The notes under the pieces were generated by a model. The model had not been told where the DNA came from. It was given only the letters and a program-made list of their open reading frames with translations, and did no database searches. Of a stretch of 64,000 nt of DNA, positions 63,597 through 64,000 are shown one piece after another (position 1 is the first letter of the stretch; each line of letters begins with the position of its first letter). This DNA comes from Brevibacillus sedimenti (GTDB lineage: Bacteria; Bacillota; Bacilli; Brevibacillales; Brevibacillaceae): assembly GCF_020923495.1 (NCBI RefSeq), contig NZ_CP064048.1, forward strand, positions 1,676,501-1,740,500, written 5' to 3'. The translations under genes were made by a program, and so were the position numbers.

Positions 63597-64000
63597 TCAG
63601 AAGCGGGTCACTCGAAACAGGGACAGGTCGATCTCTGATGTTCCCCGGGTGATCAACTGGCTGGCTGCTTCTCCCACGGCGCTGGCGAATTTAAAGCCGT
63701 GACCGGAAAAACCGGCGGCGATGACGATATGGGGATATTCGGGATGACGATCTATGATGAAGTGTTCGTCAGGCGTATAGGTGTACAGGCAGACCTTGCC
63801 CTGGCGAAGCGGTCCGGCAGCCTGGGGCATATACCGTTCCAGGAACGACCGCGTATCCGCTTCGTCCGAGGGATAAAGGCCAAAGGTCCGGTCCAGCTGG
63901 TCCGGGTCGGCCGGCTGCCCGCCGTCGTGCCGCCCTATCTTGACCCCCGCGCCGTCCAGGCTGGGAAAACCGTAAAACATCGAATCGGCCAGCGTGAAAA
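63597..64000 (-). CDS. sarcosine oxidase/N-methyltryptophan oxidase-like flavoprotein (partial)
   Basis: C-terminal 134 residues of an FAD-dependent amine oxidase of the monomeric sarcosine oxidase (MSOX/SolA) family; the start lies beyond the right edge. GAGVKIGRHDGG, CLYTYTPDEHFIIDRHPEYP and IVIAAGFSGHGFKFASAVGE are conserved, and the Cys in the second block is the site of covalent FAD attachment in family members. It would oxidise an N-methyl amino acid to aldehyde, amine and peroxide. It is convergent with tgl. Confidence 0.88.
   Translation of the reverse strand, partial: FTLADSMFYGFPSLDGAGVKIGRHDGGQPADPDQLDRTFGLYPSDEADTRSFLERYMPQAAGPLRQGKVCLYTYTPDEHFIIDRHPEYPHIVIAAGFSGHGFKFASAVGEAASQLITRGTSEIDLSLFRVTRF

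Noticed and set aside
1-64000. CRISPR arrays, rRNA and tRNA genes
   Set aside because: No regularly spaced short repeats and no tRNA or rRNA landmarks were seen in the window.

Overview
The window looks like a chromosomal segment of a spore-forming, aerobic member of the Bacillales, most like Brevibacillus or a close relative in Paenibacillaceae. The reasons are a bacillibactin-type siderophore cluster in Bacillus order, a spore-coat transglutaminase (Tgl), a SleB/CwlJ-type cortex hydrolase, DUF4183 proteins, CidAB, a RocR-like sigma-54 activator, and Bacillota-type ribosome binding sites, cre boxes and Fur boxes. The genus is an inference. Most of the window is moderately GC-rich, while about 1.8-5.3 kb is visibly AT-rich and probably acquired.

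Layout. 1-1816: IS21-family element (istB runs off the left edge). 1829-5304: AT-rich island with two small HTH proteins and a type II restriction-modification pair. 5430-6356: a GC-rich foreign-looking fragment with a dehydratase remnant and an enoyl-CoA hydratase. 6.5-7.9 kb: GNAT acetyltransferase and a prolyl-4-hydroxylase-like oxygenase. 8.1-14.0 kb: LacI-type repressor plus a four-gene catabolic operon (beta-keto acid cleavage enzyme, ketopantoate-reductase-like enzyme, GntP permease, SDR) with three matching operators, a good promoter and a cre box. 14.2-17.0 kb: two DUF1801 proteins, a CPBP protease and a membrane-anchored Mrr-like nuclease. 17.2-27.2 kb: an AraC/YesN-type regulator, a complete LIV-type ABC importer and hutG-hutU-hutI without hutH. 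27.7-44.4 kb: Fur-boxed siderophore region btr-feuA-besA-dhbACEBF-mbtH plus an sfp-type activator. 44.6-51.1 kb: a phosphodiester glycosidase, then a sigma-54 operon (aminotransferase, agmatinase/guanidinobutyrase-like ureohydrolase, Na+/solute symporter) under a RocR-like activator. 51.4-54.0 kb: sporulation-related genes. 54.1-55.9 kb: BlaI-BlaR-DoxX unit with two BlaI operators. 56.3-59.2 kb: MBL hydrolase, TetR and a TcyP cystine transporter. 59.5-64 kb: metA, cidR-cidA-cidB, tgl and the end of a sarcosine-oxidase-like gene.

The most unusual signal is a dispersed, highly structured non-coding repeat of about 220-345 bp. It has ends of the type CAG-N6-GACAAA, and in the four most complete loci it sits between two copies of the local transcription-terminator hairpin. 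The hairpin differs at each locus but is duplicated around the element (perfect 27-bp duplication at 27230/27600, 25-bp at 43425/43706). Copies lie at about 9.2, 27.3, 43.2 (tandem pair) and 55.9 kb, with single ends at 52.0 and 63.5 kb. Two different interiors share the same ends. Inverted repeats inside the copies vary while keeping pairing. This looks like a non-autonomous mobile element that targets terminators.

The second notable system is the LacI-controlled BKACE/PanE-like/GntP/SDR operon, whose substrate cannot be read from sequence but is probably a small hydroxy or keto acid. The third is the physical coupling of a LIV-type importer to hutGUI, suggesting import of histidine or urocanate.
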